Shown: positions 16,518 through 25,679 of the stretch, piece by piece
Position numbering within the stretch: position 1 is the first letter of the stretch
Layout of the letters: every line of letters starts with the position of its first letter
NCBI RefSeq assembly: GCF_900188235.1
Contig: NZ_FZNT01000009.1
Span: 1 to 64,000 of the forward strand
DNA: 64,000 nt
Source of the DNA: Lutibacter agarilyticus
Lineage (GTDB): Bacteria; Bacteroidota; Bacteroidia; Flavobacteriales; Flavobacteriaceae
Direction: 5' to 3'
The notes under the pieces: model-generated
Database searches by the model: none
Told to the model about the DNA's origin: nothing
The model's input: only the letters and a program-made list of their open reading frames with translations
Program-made: the position numbers and the translations under genes

Positions 16518-16561
16518 TTTTCGTATATGATTGATGTCAGAATTACTATTTATTTGAATTT

Positions 16562-18034
16562 TTAGTCATTGTTGGCTTTTAATTCAGTAAGGAGTGCTTC
16601 TAAATTTACAGTCGCAAATGAAGAAGCATAGTCAGACATTGCATACGGAATGCAAAGGATGCCATTATGAATTATTGAGCCACAAGAATAGATTACATTA
16701 GGTACATAACCCTCTCTTTCTATTTCATTTGGAATCATTAACGGCATGTTTAAGCGTCCAATTTCTATCTCAGGATTGTCTAAATCAAATAAGGATGCGC
16801 CCATTACATACTCTCTCATTTGCCCCACAGCGTGGGTAATTACAAGCCATCCATCTTTTGTTTCAATAGGAGATCCACAGTTACCAACCTGAACAAATTC
16901 CCAAGGATATTTTGGTTTTTGCAATAATTTAGCCTCATTCCATCTATTCAAATCGTCGGAAAACGAGATGTAATTATTGATGCCATCAATTCTACAAAGC
17001 ATTGCAAACTTTCCATTTATTTTTCGTGGAAACAACGCCATTCCTTTATTTCTACCTACTTGACCATTTATTGGTGTAATTTTAAAATGGTAAAAGTTTT
17101 TAGTGGTCATTAATTTAGGTAAAATGGTAATTCCATCATAAGCAGTATACGTAGCATAGTAAGTTATTTCGCCATTATCATCCGTGAATTTTACAAACCT
17201 AGCATCTTCAATTCCATTTTTTTCATTGTCAGAAATTGGAAAAATAACCCTTTCGGAAATATCAGTATCTAATGAAAATATAATTTCATAATGAGAAGAT
17301 GCTAACCACATAATTTCATCACAAAGTATTTCACCTGATAAGCATAAATTAAGTTCTTTTTTTGTTGTTTTTACAACTCGATCCAATTCACCATAAGAAA
17401 AATCTTCAGGGAGTTTAGAAAAGATGTTGGATTTTATTTCTTGATCATTTTCATGCAATTCAGAAAGTTCAGAAAAAAAATGTTTTTTATTATAAGCATG
17501 TCTTTTTATGTTTTTTGCTTCATTTAACATTTTGCCAGAACCTTTAACTTGTAAGTTACAGTTTTCGTCAAGTATTCCTCCTCTAAACACAATGGATGAA
17601 ATATGACCTTCTCCAGTAGCTCTAAAGCTAAAAATGACTCTTTTCTCTCCTTTTTGCACCACACTTTGATCTGGATCTTCAACCATAGATGGGTTGAAAA
17701 ATGCTGCCGATTCAATTGAATATTCTTTTGTGAAATAGGAGCCAATGAGCGTTTTCATTACATTGCTAATATCATGTGTGTTGATATTGAGTTCCTTTAA
17801 AAGATGCGATAACTTATTGAAATGATGTTCAAATATGCTTGAAATATTCCGATGACGTTTAGAGTAACCTCTAAGTACCTTTACCAATTCTTCTTTAGCT
17901 TGCTCTTCTGATAGTTCAAGAATTTTTAGAATAATCCCTTTACTTTTTTCATCACCAGAATAATTAAATCGGGCAATTACTCTGCTAGAATCTGGACTGA
18001 AAACGATGTTTTTTCTATTAACTTTTATTTGCAT
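16562..18034 (-). CDS. GH130 family enzyme with N-terminal extension
   Basis: Of 490 residues, about 1-190 are an extra helical region (KILELSEEQAKEELVKVLRG... IFEHHFNKLSHLL) and the rest is a GH130 propeller. The propeller shows NGIEDARFVKF...YYATYTAYDG, KGMALFPRKINGKFAMLCR, GSPIETKDGWLVITHAVG and a final IPYAMSDYASSFATV. The long form is typical of one GH130 group and differs from the compact protein at 6889. A mannoside phosphorylase or hydrolase role is likely; the substrate is unknown. It lacks a standard Crp/Fnr-type promoter; the only palindrome just upstream is TTGATTAATCAT at 18063-18074, with spacing 4 instead of 6. Confidence 0.87.
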   Translation of the reverse strand: MQIKVNRKNIVFSPDSSRVIARFNYSGDEKSKGIILKILELSEEQAKEELVKVLRGYSKRHRNISSIFEHHFNKLSHLLKELNINTHDISNVMKTLIGSYFTKEYSIESAAFFNPSMVEDPDQSVVQKGEKRVIFSFRATGEGHISSIVFRGGILDENCNLQVKGSGKMLNEAKNIKRHAYNKKHFFSELSELHENDQEIKSNIFSKLPEDFSYGELDRVVKTTKKELNLCLSGEILCDEIMWLASSHYEIIFSLDTDISERVIFPISDNEKNGIEDARFVKFTDDNGEITYYATYTAYDGITILPKLMTTKNFYHFKITPINGQVGRNKGMALFPRKINGKFAMLCRIDGINNYISFSDDLNRWNEAKLLQKPKYPWEFVQVGNCGSPIETKDGWLVITHAVGQMREYVMGASLFDLDNPEIEIGRLNMPLMIPNEIEREGYVPNVIYSCGSIIHNGILCIPYAMSDYASSFATVNLEALLTELKANND

Positions 18035-18090
18035 TTACCAGAGTGTTTTTTGGATATAAAAATTGATTAATCATATAAATTAAGAGTAAA

Positions 18091-18123
18091 AAGCAGTTTA
18101 AAATAAACTAAACTAAACTGCTT
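18091..18123 (-). terminator. Terminator after dodecin gene
   Basis: A 10-bp stem, aagcagttta (18091-18100) with 18114-18123, has a 13-nt loop. On the minus strand it is followed by a short T-rich stretch (TTTACTCTT). It lies between the dodecin stop and the GH130 start and makes dodecin a likely single-gene unit. Confidence 0.55.
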
Positions 18124-18194
18124 CTGTCAAATAATAGAACTTCTAGTGTTGAACACTAAATTACAGCCTACTGAGCCTGATGATTAGGTAAAAT

Positions 18195-18401
18195 TTATTC
18201 ATCTAAAATTCCAAAACAAACTTTAGTGTTCACTCTAAATTCACTAATTTTATTATTAGTTACTTTTACCTGCATTTCTTTTACATACACAGATTTAATG
18301 TTTTTTACAGATTTTGATGCTTCATTTACTACATTTTGTACCGCATCTTCAAAACTTACTGTGGAATTCCCTAATACTTCTATAACTTTTAAAACTGACA
18401 T
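18195..18401 (-). CDS. Dodecin family protein
   Basis: The 68-residue protein matches dodecins across its length: KVIEVLGNSTVSFEDAVQN, the helix VVNEASKSVKNIKS, and the C-terminal strands ISEFRVNTKVCFGI. Dodecins form hollow dodecamers that store flavin or CoA-related ligands. The Trp that stacks on flavin in archaeal dodecin, normally just after the 'NI(R/K)' turn, is replaced here by Ser-Val-Tyr, so flavin binding may be altered. It has its own Crp/Fnr-type promoter. In this setting it may buffer flavins released when metabolism slows; that is inference. Confidence 0.88.
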   Translation of the reverse strand: MSVLKVIEVLGNSTVSFEDAVQNVVNEASKSVKNIKSVYVKEMQVKVTNNKISEFRVNTKVCFGILDE

Positions 18402-18430
18402 AATATGTTATTTTTATGATTAATATGCTA

Positions 18431-18473
18431 TGAAATTAGGGGTGATTACTGAGCTGTCAAATGATTTTCATCA
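18431..18473 (-). promoter_or_regulatory. Crp/Fnr-type box and -7 element, dodecin gene
   Basis: AAATGATTTTCATCAATTT has core TGA 18462-18464 and TCA 18471-18473 (centre 18467.5). TAATTTCA on the minus strand (18438-18431) is centred exactly 33 bp away and matches four of six fixed positions. The box centre is 66 bp from the start codon. Confidence 0.65.
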
Positions 18474-18521
18474 ATTTCAGTTTCTTTTTCAATATTTTTA
18501 GTGCTCTTTTTTTGTTATATT

Positions 18522-19691
18522 TTAATATCTAAAAATAGCGTTCAATGGTCTGCCTTTTACAGGCATCTCTTCAGGGTCTAACATAAACACATTCCCCTTA
18601 TTTAAAAATGTTTGCACCGCAGCCAAGTTGGTAAGTGAACTATTTTGAATTTCTTTTTTAGTGTCTAATAGTAGTTTTCCGTTTTCAATATTATATAGGC
18701 CAAATTCATCTGAGTTTTTTTCAACAAATAAGGTGTCTATTTTCCCTGAAAGCGCTGCGGGAATAATTTCATTTATTTGGTATGATGTTTTAGGGGTGTG
18801 GTATAATTCCTGAAATTGAGTTAGTTGCTGTTTTTTAGTTGCTTCAAAATAAGGCTTTATTAATTTTAAAGAGGCTTCATGTAAGTCTGTTTTATTTTTA
18901 AATTCGGGATCGCCTTTACAATTTTTAGCATAAAGGTTTGGATACGTGTTTACTTGCTTGTAGGTGTTAAATACGTTATTTGTACTCGCAATAATTAAAG
19001 GAGCTTTTTTGTTTGTAATAGCTTGGTTTACTGCTTTGTCAATAATATTTAAGAAATTTAATATTTCCTTTTGGTCATCATCTTTACCTTCACCGTGTCC
19101 ATGAAAGGAACCAGTACTAAATGCATCCTGACCACTTCTAAATTGTAACATTTTTTGTTTGAAATCAAATCCTACGGCTTTTTCCAAGGTGTCTGGCGCT
19201 AAACTTTTAATGTGAAGGTTGGTTAAGCCAAATGCTGAAGCTTCATATAATTTTACATAATCCTGACTCAATTCAAGTAAATAATAAATTTCTTCCTCTT
19301 GAAATAAGGGGAGCAAAGGTGTTAAATAAAAGGAGCTTGCTACTTGTGTTTTAGCAATAAAAGGAATAGGAAGTGTATAATAATTCAACCCTTTTTTGTT
19401 TAAAAAAATAGCCAAACCTTCTGATGGGTTTCTCCATAGTTCAATATCAGTAATTAACGCTTCAATAGGTTTTAAATAAGCAATTATTTCAGGATCACTT
19501 AGTTGGTATTTTTGAAGTGTTTTATGCACATCTTTAATACATTTTTTTAATACCTCTTGGGCTAAGTGTTCATTTTGCTCTTTCCCTTTTTTATGCATAG
19601 GAACATATATTGAAACACAATGTAGCGCATGATTTGCTGCTAAAGTCTCAAAAGTTTTTATTGGTAACGGATGATATTTAGAAGTATTCAT
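18522..19691 (-). CDS. baeRF-type protein (bacterial homologue of archaeal/eukaryotic release factor eRF1)
   Basis: The 389-residue cytoplasmic protein has a three-part layout. The N-terminal segment contains CVSIYVPMHKKGKEQNEHLAQ. A middle RNase-H-like domain runs from about 140 to 260, ending in FHGHGEGKDDDQKEILNFLN. The C-terminal domain is Pelota/L7Ae-like (about 275-389). The GHGEGKDDDQK stretch is characteristic of the baeRF group seen near stress genes. baeRF proteins are proposed to act at the ribosome under stress; no direct activity is established that I can name. It lies 58 nt after PEP synthase and is probably the last gene of the USP-PEP synthase operon. Confidence 0.75.
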   Translation of the reverse strand: MNTSKYHPLPIKTFETLAANHALHCVSIYVPMHKKGKEQNEHLAQEVLKKCIKDVHKTLQKYQLSDPEIIAYLKPIEALITDIELWRNPSEGLAIFLNKKGLNYYTLPIPFIAKTQVASSFYLTPLLPLFQEEEIYYLLELSQDYVKLYEASAFGLTNLHIKSLAPDTLEKAVGFDFKQKMLQFRSGQDAFSTGSFHGHGEGKDDDQKEILNFLNIIDKAVNQAITNKKAPLIIASTNNVFNTYKQVNTYPNLYAKNCKGDPEFKNKTDLHEASLKLIKPYFEATKKQQLTQFQELYHTPKTSYQINEIIPAALSGKIDTLFVEKNSDEFGLYNIENGKLLLDTKKEIQNSSLTNLAAVQTFLNKGNVFMLDPEEMPVKGRPLNAIFRY

Positions 19692-19749
19692 AATTTGTTG
19701 TTTTTAAGTTATATATAAAACTTGAGTTTTTTTTTAATAGTGAATTGAA

Positions 19750-22137
19750 TTAATGCATATCAAGAACCTTTTTTTGTTCGGCTTTATTTGTGTTTTCAAT
19801 ACCTTTCAACAATGCGTCAGGATTGAATGAAATACTATCAATTTCTTGGTTTACTAAGAACTCAGCAAAATCTGGGAAATCACTTGGAGCTTGTCCACAA
19901 AAACCTATTTTAGTAGTTGTTTTATGCGCTTTTTCAATGGCCATTGCAATCATAGTTTTAGCAGCTTTGTCATGCTCGTCAAACAATTCGTTCATAAATT
20001 CAGAATCTCTGTCAACTCCTAATGTGAGTTGTGTTAAATCATTAGATCCAATAGAAAAGCCATCAAATATTGTTGCAAAATCTTCGGCTAAAATTACATT
20101 GCTAGGTATTTCAACCATGGTATAAACTTCCAATCCATTTTTACCTTGTTCTAATTCAAAATCAGTCATAATTTTAATCACTTTTTTGCCTTCTTCAACA
20201 GTTCTACAGAAAGGAATCATTACTTTTAGATTGCTTAACCCCATATGTTCTCTAACTTTTTTTATGGCTTTACATTCCAATCCAAAACCATCTTTATATA
20301 ACTCATGATAGTATCTTGAGGCACCTCTAAAACCTAACATAGGATTTTGTTCTTTTGGTTCAAATTGTTTTCCACCAATTAAATTTGCGTACTCATTGGT
20401 TTTAAAATCACTCATTCTAACAATTACTTCCTTCGGATAAAAAGCAGCCGCAATTGTTGCAATTCCTTCAGCAAGTTGATCAATAAAATAGGTTTCTTTA
20501 TTGGTGTAATTCTCAGTTAGTTTTTCAATTTCTTTTTTAGCATTTGCATCTTTAAGTTCATTAAATTTAATCAAAGCCATAGGGTGAATTTTTACGCTGT
20601 GGGTGATTATAAATTCCATACGCAATAAACCAACACCATTATTTGGATAAGCAGCCAATTGAAATGCTTTATCAGGATCTGCCAAAATTAATTTCATTTC
20701 AGTTTTCGGCATTTTAATCGCTGAAAAATCAAGTGCTTTTTTTTCAAAAGGGAGGTTGCCTTTATAAATGTATCCAGTTTTGCCTTCAGCACAAGAAATA
20801 GTGATGATATGTCCATTGGCAATTGTTTCAGTAGCATTGCCACAGCCTACAACTGCTGGTACTCCTAATTCCCTTGCAACTATGGAGGCGTGACTTGTTC
20901 GTCCTCCTTTATTTGTAATAATTCCACCCGATTTTTTTAAAATTGGGTCCCAATCTGGAGTAATGGTATTTGTGACAATAATTTCCCCTTCTTGCAATTT
21001 AGAAGCATCTTTTGGAGCATTTAAAACCCTGGCTGTTCCTACAATTATTTTAGATCCTACAGCATTTCCTGTGCTAAGAATTTCGCTTTTTTCAATCAAT
21101 TTATATTCAAAAAACACCTTTTTATTTTTTGTTTGATGCACTGTTTCAGGACGTGCTTGTATAATGTATAATTGATTGTTAACACCATCTTTAGCCCATT
21201 CAATATCCATCGCTTTTTTATAGTGTTCTTCAATTATCAAGGCCCATTTAGCGAGTTGTTGTATTTCATCATCTTCTAAAACAAATTGTTTTTGTTTGTT
21301 TAAAGGTGTTTCAAGATTTAGCAAAGAAGAATGACTATTAGATTCGGCATAAACCATTGTTTTTTCTTTTGAACCCAGTTTTTTTTGAATGATTCCTTTT
21401 TTACCGAGTTTAAGGGTAGGCTTAAACACATAAAATTCATCAGGTGTTACCGTTCCTTGAACAATATTTTCGCCCAAACCCCAAACTCCTGAAAGTAAGA
21501 TAATGTTTTCGAATCCAGATTCTGGCTCTAAAGTAAATCCAACGCCCGAGCAGCCAATATCTGAGCGAACCATTTTTTGAATGCCTACAGATATCGAAAT
21601 ATCACTGTGAATAAACCCTTTGTCTTCTCTATACTTAATGGCTCGGTTTGTGTATAAGGAAGCAAAGCAATTTTTAACAGCAGTTAGTAAATTTTCTTCA
21701 CCTAAAATATTCAAAAACGATTCATGTTGTCCTGCAAAACTCGCTTCAGGAAGATCTTCAGCAGTTGCACTACTTCTAACAGCAACTTCAAAATAAGAAC
21801 CTTCGCATAAAGTTTTATAAGCATCAACAATAGCTGTTGAAAATTCACTTGAAAAAGTAGCGTTTAAAATTAAATCTCTGGCTTTTTTACCAATATCATT
21901 TAAATTTGAGTAATCGTTTCGGTTTAATTGACTTAAATTATTGTTGAGTGCAATTTGTAAATTATTTTCATTTAAAAATTCATTAAAGGCAAAAGAAGTG
22001 GTGGCAAACCCATTAGGAACAGAAATCCCTTCATGAACCAATTCATTATACATTTCACCCAATGAGGCGTTTTTACCTCCAACAAGTGCTACATCATGTA
22101 TGCCTATTTCGCTAAATTTTTTTATGAATGATTTCAT
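19750..22137 (-). CDS. ppsA: Phosphoenolpyruvate synthase
   Basis: The 795 residues give the full PEP synthase layout. The N-terminal ATP-grasp domain shows GGKNASLGEM and RSSATAEDLPEASFAGQHES. The swivelling phosphohistidine domain carries the catalytic His in GGRTSHASIVARELGVPAVVG. The C-terminal TIM barrel includes NPMLGFRGASRY, MVEIPSN, GSNDLTQLTLGVDRD and the active-site Cys in GFCGQAP. It converts pyruvate and ATP to PEP, AMP and phosphate. It lies 11 nt behind a universal stress protein in a Crp/Fnr-controlled operon, so it probably serves carbon recycling or energy adjustment when respiration is limited rather than routine gluconeogenesis. Confidence 0.95.
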   Translation of the reverse strand: MKSFIKKFSEIGIHDVALVGGKNASLGEMYNELVHEGISVPNGFATTSFAFNEFLNENNLQIALNNNLSQLNRNDYSNLNDIGKKARDLILNATFSSEFSTAIVDAYKTLCEGSYFEVAVRSSATAEDLPEASFAGQHESFLNILGEENLLTAVKNCFASLYTNRAIKYREDKGFIHSDISISVGIQKMVRSDIGCSGVGFTLEPESGFENIILLSGVWGLGENIVQGTVTPDEFYVFKPTLKLGKKGIIQKKLGSKEKTMVYAESNSHSSLLNLETPLNKQKQFVLEDDEIQQLAKWALIIEEHYKKAMDIEWAKDGVNNQLYIIQARPETVHQTKNKKVFFEYKLIEKSEILSTGNAVGSKIIVGTARVLNAPKDASKLQEGEIIVTNTITPDWDPILKKSGGIITNKGGRTSHASIVARELGVPAVVGCGNATETIANGHIITISCAEGKTGYIYKGNLPFEKKALDFSAIKMPKTEMKLILADPDKAFQLAAYPNNGVGLLRMEFIITHSVKIHPMALIKFNELKDANAKKEIEKLTENYTNKETYFIDQLAEGIATIAAAFYPKEVIVRMSDFKTNEYANLIGGKQFEPKEQNPMLGFRGASRYYHELYKDGFGLECKAIKKVREHMGLSNLKVMIPFCRTVEEGKKVIKIMTDFELEQGKNGLEVYTMVEIPSNVILAEDFATIFDGFSIGSNDLTQLTLGVDRDSEFMNELFDEHDKAAKTMIAMAIEKAHKTTTKIGFCGQAPSDFPDFAEFLVNQEIDSISFNPDALLKGIENTNKAEQKKVLDMH

Positions 22138-22148
22138 ATTTAATTATT

Positions 22149-22991
22149 TCAGTAATTAACTTCATTGTAACTTATTAGGGGTATTGTGCTTTTAGATCCC
22201 ATTTTTTTTACCAAATCTCTATGGAATATTTTTTTAAGGATATTCTTTTTTTCTCTTTCAAGCATCGCCAATAAATCAGCGTTTGCTTCCTCTAAATAGG
22301 CTTTTAAAACATCATAGGTGTCTTCATAAAACAGCAAATCAAATTCTAATTTTTCATAGGTAACTTTTTGTTTTAGAAGTTCTTTAAACCACTCCATTTC
22401 TTGTAAGCCATGGGTTTCTTTTTTTGAAGAAACATGTACCACTTTAATAGTCGCATTGAAAATTTTGGCAATTTGAGATAGTTTAAAAATGGCACTAATA
22501 TCTTCTTCCTCAAAATCTGTTGCGTACACAATAGTTTCCAATTTCTGCAACTTGGTATGTTTTGGAATAATAAGCACCGGGCAAGGTGCTTTTTCAATCA
22601 ATTGTTTAATAGTGTTACCAGTTAAAAGTTCTTCAAGAGCGCTTTTACCTTTTGCACCAGTAACTATTATTGATGCATTAATCTCTTTCACTTTTGAAAT
22701 AATTCCTTTAGCAACATTTTTATGTTCAACAGCGCTCATTTTTAGCTGGGTAGTTTTGTAGTTACTTCCTAAATGAGTTTCACAAAACTGTTTTAATTTC
22801 TTGTTTTTTTGTTCAAGAGTTTCTTTAAAAGGCAATAAATAAGTTTCATTTAAATCCGAACTTAAGGTAGAAGTATCAAAAACATGAATCACATACAAAC
22901 TGGCATTCATTTTTAAGCATAGTGTATGCGCGTATTTCAATGCTTCAATCGCATTTTCTGAAAAATCAGTGGCGTGCAAAATAGTTTTCAT
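22149..22991 (-). CDS. Tandem universal stress protein (two UspA domains)
   Basis: The 280 residues hold two UspA domains (about 1-145 and 150-278). The first has the start ILHATDFSENAIEALKYA and the ATP-loop GAKG-N9-GNT followed by CPVLIIP. The second is degenerate and lacks an intact G-2x-G-9x-G loop, a common arrangement. Tandem Usps bind nucleotides and help cells survive growth arrest. It is the promoter-proximal gene of a three-gene operon with PEP synthase and the baeRF protein, controlled by the box at 23058. Confidence 0.92.
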   Translation of the reverse strand: MKTILHATDFSENAIEALKYAHTLCLKMNASLYVIHVFDTSTLSSDLNETYLLPFKETLEQKNKKLKQFCETHLGSNYKTTQLKMSAVEHKNVAKGIISKVKEINASIIVTGAKGKSALEELLTGNTIKQLIEKAPCPVLIIPKHTKLQKLETIVYATDFEEEDISAIFKLSQIAKIFNATIKVVHVSSKKETHGLQEMEWFKELLKQKVTYEKLEFDLLFYEDTYDVLKAYLEEANADLLAMLEREKKNILKKIFHRDLVKKMGSKSTIPLISYNEVNY

Positions 22992-23026
22992 TTAATAATA
23001 ATTTTAAATTACTAAAAGAGGTTTGT

Positions 23027-23069
23027 TAAAGTTAAAAATCAATGTTCTTACCGTAAATGATATCTCTCA
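23027..23069 (-). promoter_or_regulatory. Crp/Fnr-type box and -7 element, USP-ppsA-baeRF operon
   Basis: AAATGATATCTCTCATTA has core TGA 23058-23060 and TCA 23067-23069 (centre 23063.5). TAACTTTA on the minus strand (23034-23027) is centred exactly 33 bp away and matches five of six fixed positions. Confidence 0.7.
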
Positions 23070-23088
23070 TTATGGGTTGATTTCTAAA

Positions 23089-23131
23089 TGACTGTAGTCA
23101 TTTTTTTCAAAAGACGTGTTTTATACATTTA
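23089..23131 (+). promoter_or_regulatory. Crp/Fnr-type box and -7 element, exporter-FtsH operon
   Basis: AAATGACTGTAGTCATTTT has core TGA 23089-23091 and TCA 23098-23100 (centre 23094.5). TACATTTA (23124-23131) is centred exactly 33 bp downstream and matches five of six fixed positions. The 5' leader to the start at 23212 is about 75 nt. Its operator lies 31 bp from the one for the divergent USP operon, so the two units are controlled separately. Confidence 0.7.
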
Positions 23132-23211
23132 TAAGAGTTAATAAACACTTCAATTATGGGTTGTTGGTGTTATTAAATAATAAATGAAATATTCTCTATA
23201 TAAATTGTAAA

Positions 23212-23667
23212 ATGAGCGATTTTAGAAACAGGCCTAACGGAAATTACATTTATAGTGCAAATTGGCATGAATTATATGTGCTTACTGAACATTGGAAATC
23301 AGATTTGATGTTTTACAAAGATGACTTGATGTTTTTAGATAAGCTTATTGATACACATGTGCTGTGGATTTCAAAGGAAGAAGATTTGGAACAGGTACGT
23401 GCCATTGAAAAAAGTATTGTTGAAACAAATAACAAATGTATCATCTTATTGGAACGCGTTCAACTGCATTTAACCCATTTAGCGAATTTAATAGACAATC
23501 CTTTTACGTACGATGCCCAAAAATTTAGAAATGAACACCAGCAATTAGAAGATGATTTTACGGCATTTTTAAAAATATTTAGAACCAATAGAAAAGAAGT
23601 TTTTGAAATAACAGAATATCTTATTGAAAGTGATAAATTAATTAGACTATTGACTAAAAATAGTTGA
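23212..23667 (+). CDS. Small helical protein, W-[DE]-F-[DN]E family (paralogue 1)
   Basis: I do not recognise a named family for this 151-residue protein, which has no signal peptide or membrane segment. It shares with the proteins at 28895, 32938 and 33534 a motif W-x2-[DE]-[LIF]-x-F-x2-[DN]-[ED]-[LI]-x-[FS]-[LF], beginning here at Trp28. A central helical hairpin and a C-terminal helix with a hydrophobic/charged rhythm follow (FTAFLKIFRTNRKEVFEITE). The predicted fold is a helical bundle. It heads the MacAB-FtsH operon. All four paralogues are in this regulon, so a shared stress function is likely but unknown. Confidence 0.75.
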   Translation: MSDFRNRPNGNYIYSANWHELYVLTEHWKSDLMFYKDDLMFLDKLIDTHVLWISKEEDLEQVRAIEKSIVETNNKCIILLERVQLHLTHLANLIDNPFTYDAQKFRNEHQQLEDDFTAFLKIFRTNRKEVFEITEYLIESDKLIRLLTKNS

Positions 23668-23709
23668 TCAAAAGGGGCTCTTTTTTTCAACTAAAAACAG
23701 CTACGTATT

Positions 23710-24927
23710 ATGAAAAAGTGGAGGTGGATTGTATTTGGAGTTTTATGTATTTCTGCAATTGTATATTTCAAAGTTAAACCAGCTTTAAAAGTAAAAAATT
23801 TAGAGTTTACATATACTTTTTTAGAAAAAGGAACTATAGAATCTATGGTATCAAGCACTGGTACTTTAGAGGCCATAAATACGGTTGAAGTGGGTACTCA
23901 AATCTCAGGAACAATTAAAAAAATATATGTAGATTATAACGACAAAGTTACTGCAGGGCAACTTTTGGCAGAAATGGATTTAAAATTATTGAAGACTAAT
24001 TTAAGCAGCGCACAAGCAAATTTAGCCGTTAGTTTAGCGCAGCTCAATTATGCAAAGGATGAACTTGAACGGGACAAAAAACTATTTAAACTAGGAGTAA
24101 TTTCAGATAAGGAATTTCAAAATTCAAAATACAATTTTGAACAAGCTGAAAGTGCTCATAAAGCAGCATTGGCAGCTGTAAAAAATATTGATGTTTCTAT
24201 AGGATATGCACATATTACTTCGCCAATAAACGGTACAATTACTGAAAGAAGTGTTGAAGAGGGGCAAACTGTAGCGGCTTCTTTTGCAACTCCAACCATG
24301 TTTATCATCGCTGAAGATTTGTCTAAAATGCAAATTTTAGCTGATGTTGATGAAAGCGATATAGGATATATTAAAAATGGAATGAAAGCTCGCTTTACGG
24401 TTCAAACCTATCCTAAAAAAGAGTTTTATGGGCAAGTAAGTCAAATTAGAATGCAGCCCATAAAAATAAATAATGTAGTAAATTATCAGGTGGTTATTGA
24501 TGTTGATAATAAAGAAAAATTACTACTTCCAGGAATGACAACAAGTATAGAGTTTATTATTAATGTTGCTAACAACGTACTGCTTATTAACAATTCAGCA
24601 TTGCGGTTTAGACCTAATGAAGTTATGTTAAATGAAATGAAAACTAGACTATTAGCTGACGGAAAAGCGTTTTTACCAGATTCTATTCAATCAAATTTTA
24701 TGAAAGGAATTGAGAATGAAGAATTGTATACACCTGCAACTTTCAAAAAAAAATTACCTCCAAAGATTGATGGTTTTTTTATGAAGAGTGACAAAGGAAA
24801 ATTGGAATTTAAATTTATTGAAATAGGGATAAAAACAGGATTGCAGTCTGAAATAAAAAGTTTTTTAGATGCTATTCCTTTAGAAGAGGGCACAAAAGTA
24901 ATTAATGGTATAAAATCAAAAGAATGA
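23710..24927 (+). CDS. MacA/HlyD-type periplasmic adaptor (RND/ABC efflux subunit)
   Basis: The 405-residue protein has an N-terminal membrane anchor (about 5-25). Then come the first half of a lipoyl domain (TLEAINTVEVGTQISGTIKKI), a helical hairpin (about 95-150), the second lipoyl half (AHITSPINGTITERSVEEGQTV) and beta-barrel domains. It bridges an inner-membrane ABC transporter and an outer-membrane channel. Its stop codon overlaps the start of the ATPase gene by four bases (ATGA), so translational coupling is likely. No TolC-like gene is nearby. Substrates of MacAB-type systems include macrolides, lipids and peptides; none can be assigned here. Confidence 0.9.
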   Translation: MKKWRWIVFGVLCISAIVYFKVKPALKVKNLEFTYTFLEKGTIESMVSSTGTLEAINTVEVGTQISGTIKKIYVDYNDKVTAGQLLAEMDLKLLKTNLSSAQANLAVSLAQLNYAKDELERDKKLFKLGVISDKEFQNSKYNFEQAESAHKAALAAVKNIDVSIGYAHITSPINGTITERSVEEGQTVAASFATPTMFIIAEDLSKMQILADVDESDIGYIKNGMKARFTVQTYPKKEFYGQVSQIRMQPIKINNVVNYQVVIDVDNKEKLLLPGMTTSIEFIINVANNVLLINNSALRFRPNEVMLNEMKTRLLADGKAFLPDSIQSNFMKGIENEELYTPATFKKKLPPKIDGFFMKSDKGKLEFKFIEIGIKTGLQSEIKSFLDAIPLEEGTKVINGIKSKE

Positions 24928-25667
24928 CAGCTAAAAAAGTCATAGAAACCAAAAATTTAAGTCGTGTTTTTAAAAATGGCGATATTGAAGTTTATGCGCT
25001 TACCAATGTTAATATTTCAATAGAAGAGGGTGAATTTGTAGCCATTATGGGTGCTTCAGGCTCTGGGAAATCTACGCTGTTAAATATTTTAGGGTGTTTA
25101 GATAAACCTACTTCTGGAGACTATTATTTGGATGGAATTCATGTAAACAAATTAAATAAGAATGAATTGGCAGCGGTTAGAAACCAAAAAATTGGATTTA
25201 TTTTTCAAAGTTATAATTTATTATCTCGCACTTCAGCCATTGAAAATGTTGAATTGCCACTAATTTATAATAGAACAGGGAAATTTACCAACCCCAAAAA
25301 ACTGGCGGAAAAAGCGTTGGAACAAGTTGGTTTAAAAAGTAGAATTTATCATAAAACAAATGAGCTTTCGGGAGGTGAGCAACAGCGTGTAGCAATTGCA
25401 AGAGCTTTGGTAAACGATCCTGCACTTATTCTATCAGACGAAGCTACAGGGAATTTGGATAGTAAAACAAGCATTGATGTAGCTGATTTGTTTGTAAAAT
25501 TAAACAATGAAGGAAAAACGATATTAATGATTACTCATGAACATGATATTGCTCAGTTTGCAAAACGCATCATTTATTTAAGAGATGGATCTGTGTTAAC
25601 TGATGAACTTATAAAAAACAGAAGCACCAAGGAAAGTGCTTTAAAAGAGTTAGCATTAACAACATAA
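24924..25667 (+). CDS. MacB-type ABC transporter ATP-binding protein
   Basis: The 247 residues form a complete LolD/MacB-type ATPase. Walker A is GASGSGKST near 43-51, the Q-loop is FIFQSYNLL, the signature is LSGGEQQRVAIARAL, Walker B is ALILSDEATGNLD and the H-loop His is in MITHEH. In MacB the ATPase and permease are fused; here they are two genes, the usual arrangement in Bacteroidota. The start codon overlaps the adaptor stop, and the permease follows after 12 nt. Confidence 0.93.
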   Translation: MTAKKVIETKNLSRVFKNGDIEVYALTNVNISIEEGEFVAIMGASGSGKSTLLNILGCLDKPTSGDYYLDGIHVNKLNKNELAAVRNQKIGFIFQSYNLLSRTSAIENVELPLIYNRTGKFTNPKKLAEKALEQVGLKSRIYHKTNELSGGEQQRVAIARALVNDPALILSDEATGNLDSKTSIDVADLFVKLNNEGKTILMITHEHDIAQFAKRIIYLRDGSVLTDELIKNRSTKESALKELALTT

Positions 25668-25679
25668 TTAACACTAACA

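Noticed and set aside
16528-16539. Second promoter for the repeat RNA at TGA-N6-TCA 16528-16539
   Set aside because: No TAnnTTT(A/G) element lies 33 bp away on either strand, so it is at most an auxiliary site.
18063-18074. Crp/Fnr-type box upstream of the second GH130 gene
   Set aside because: TTGATTAATCAT has a spacing of 4, not 6, and no -7 element lies 33 bp away.
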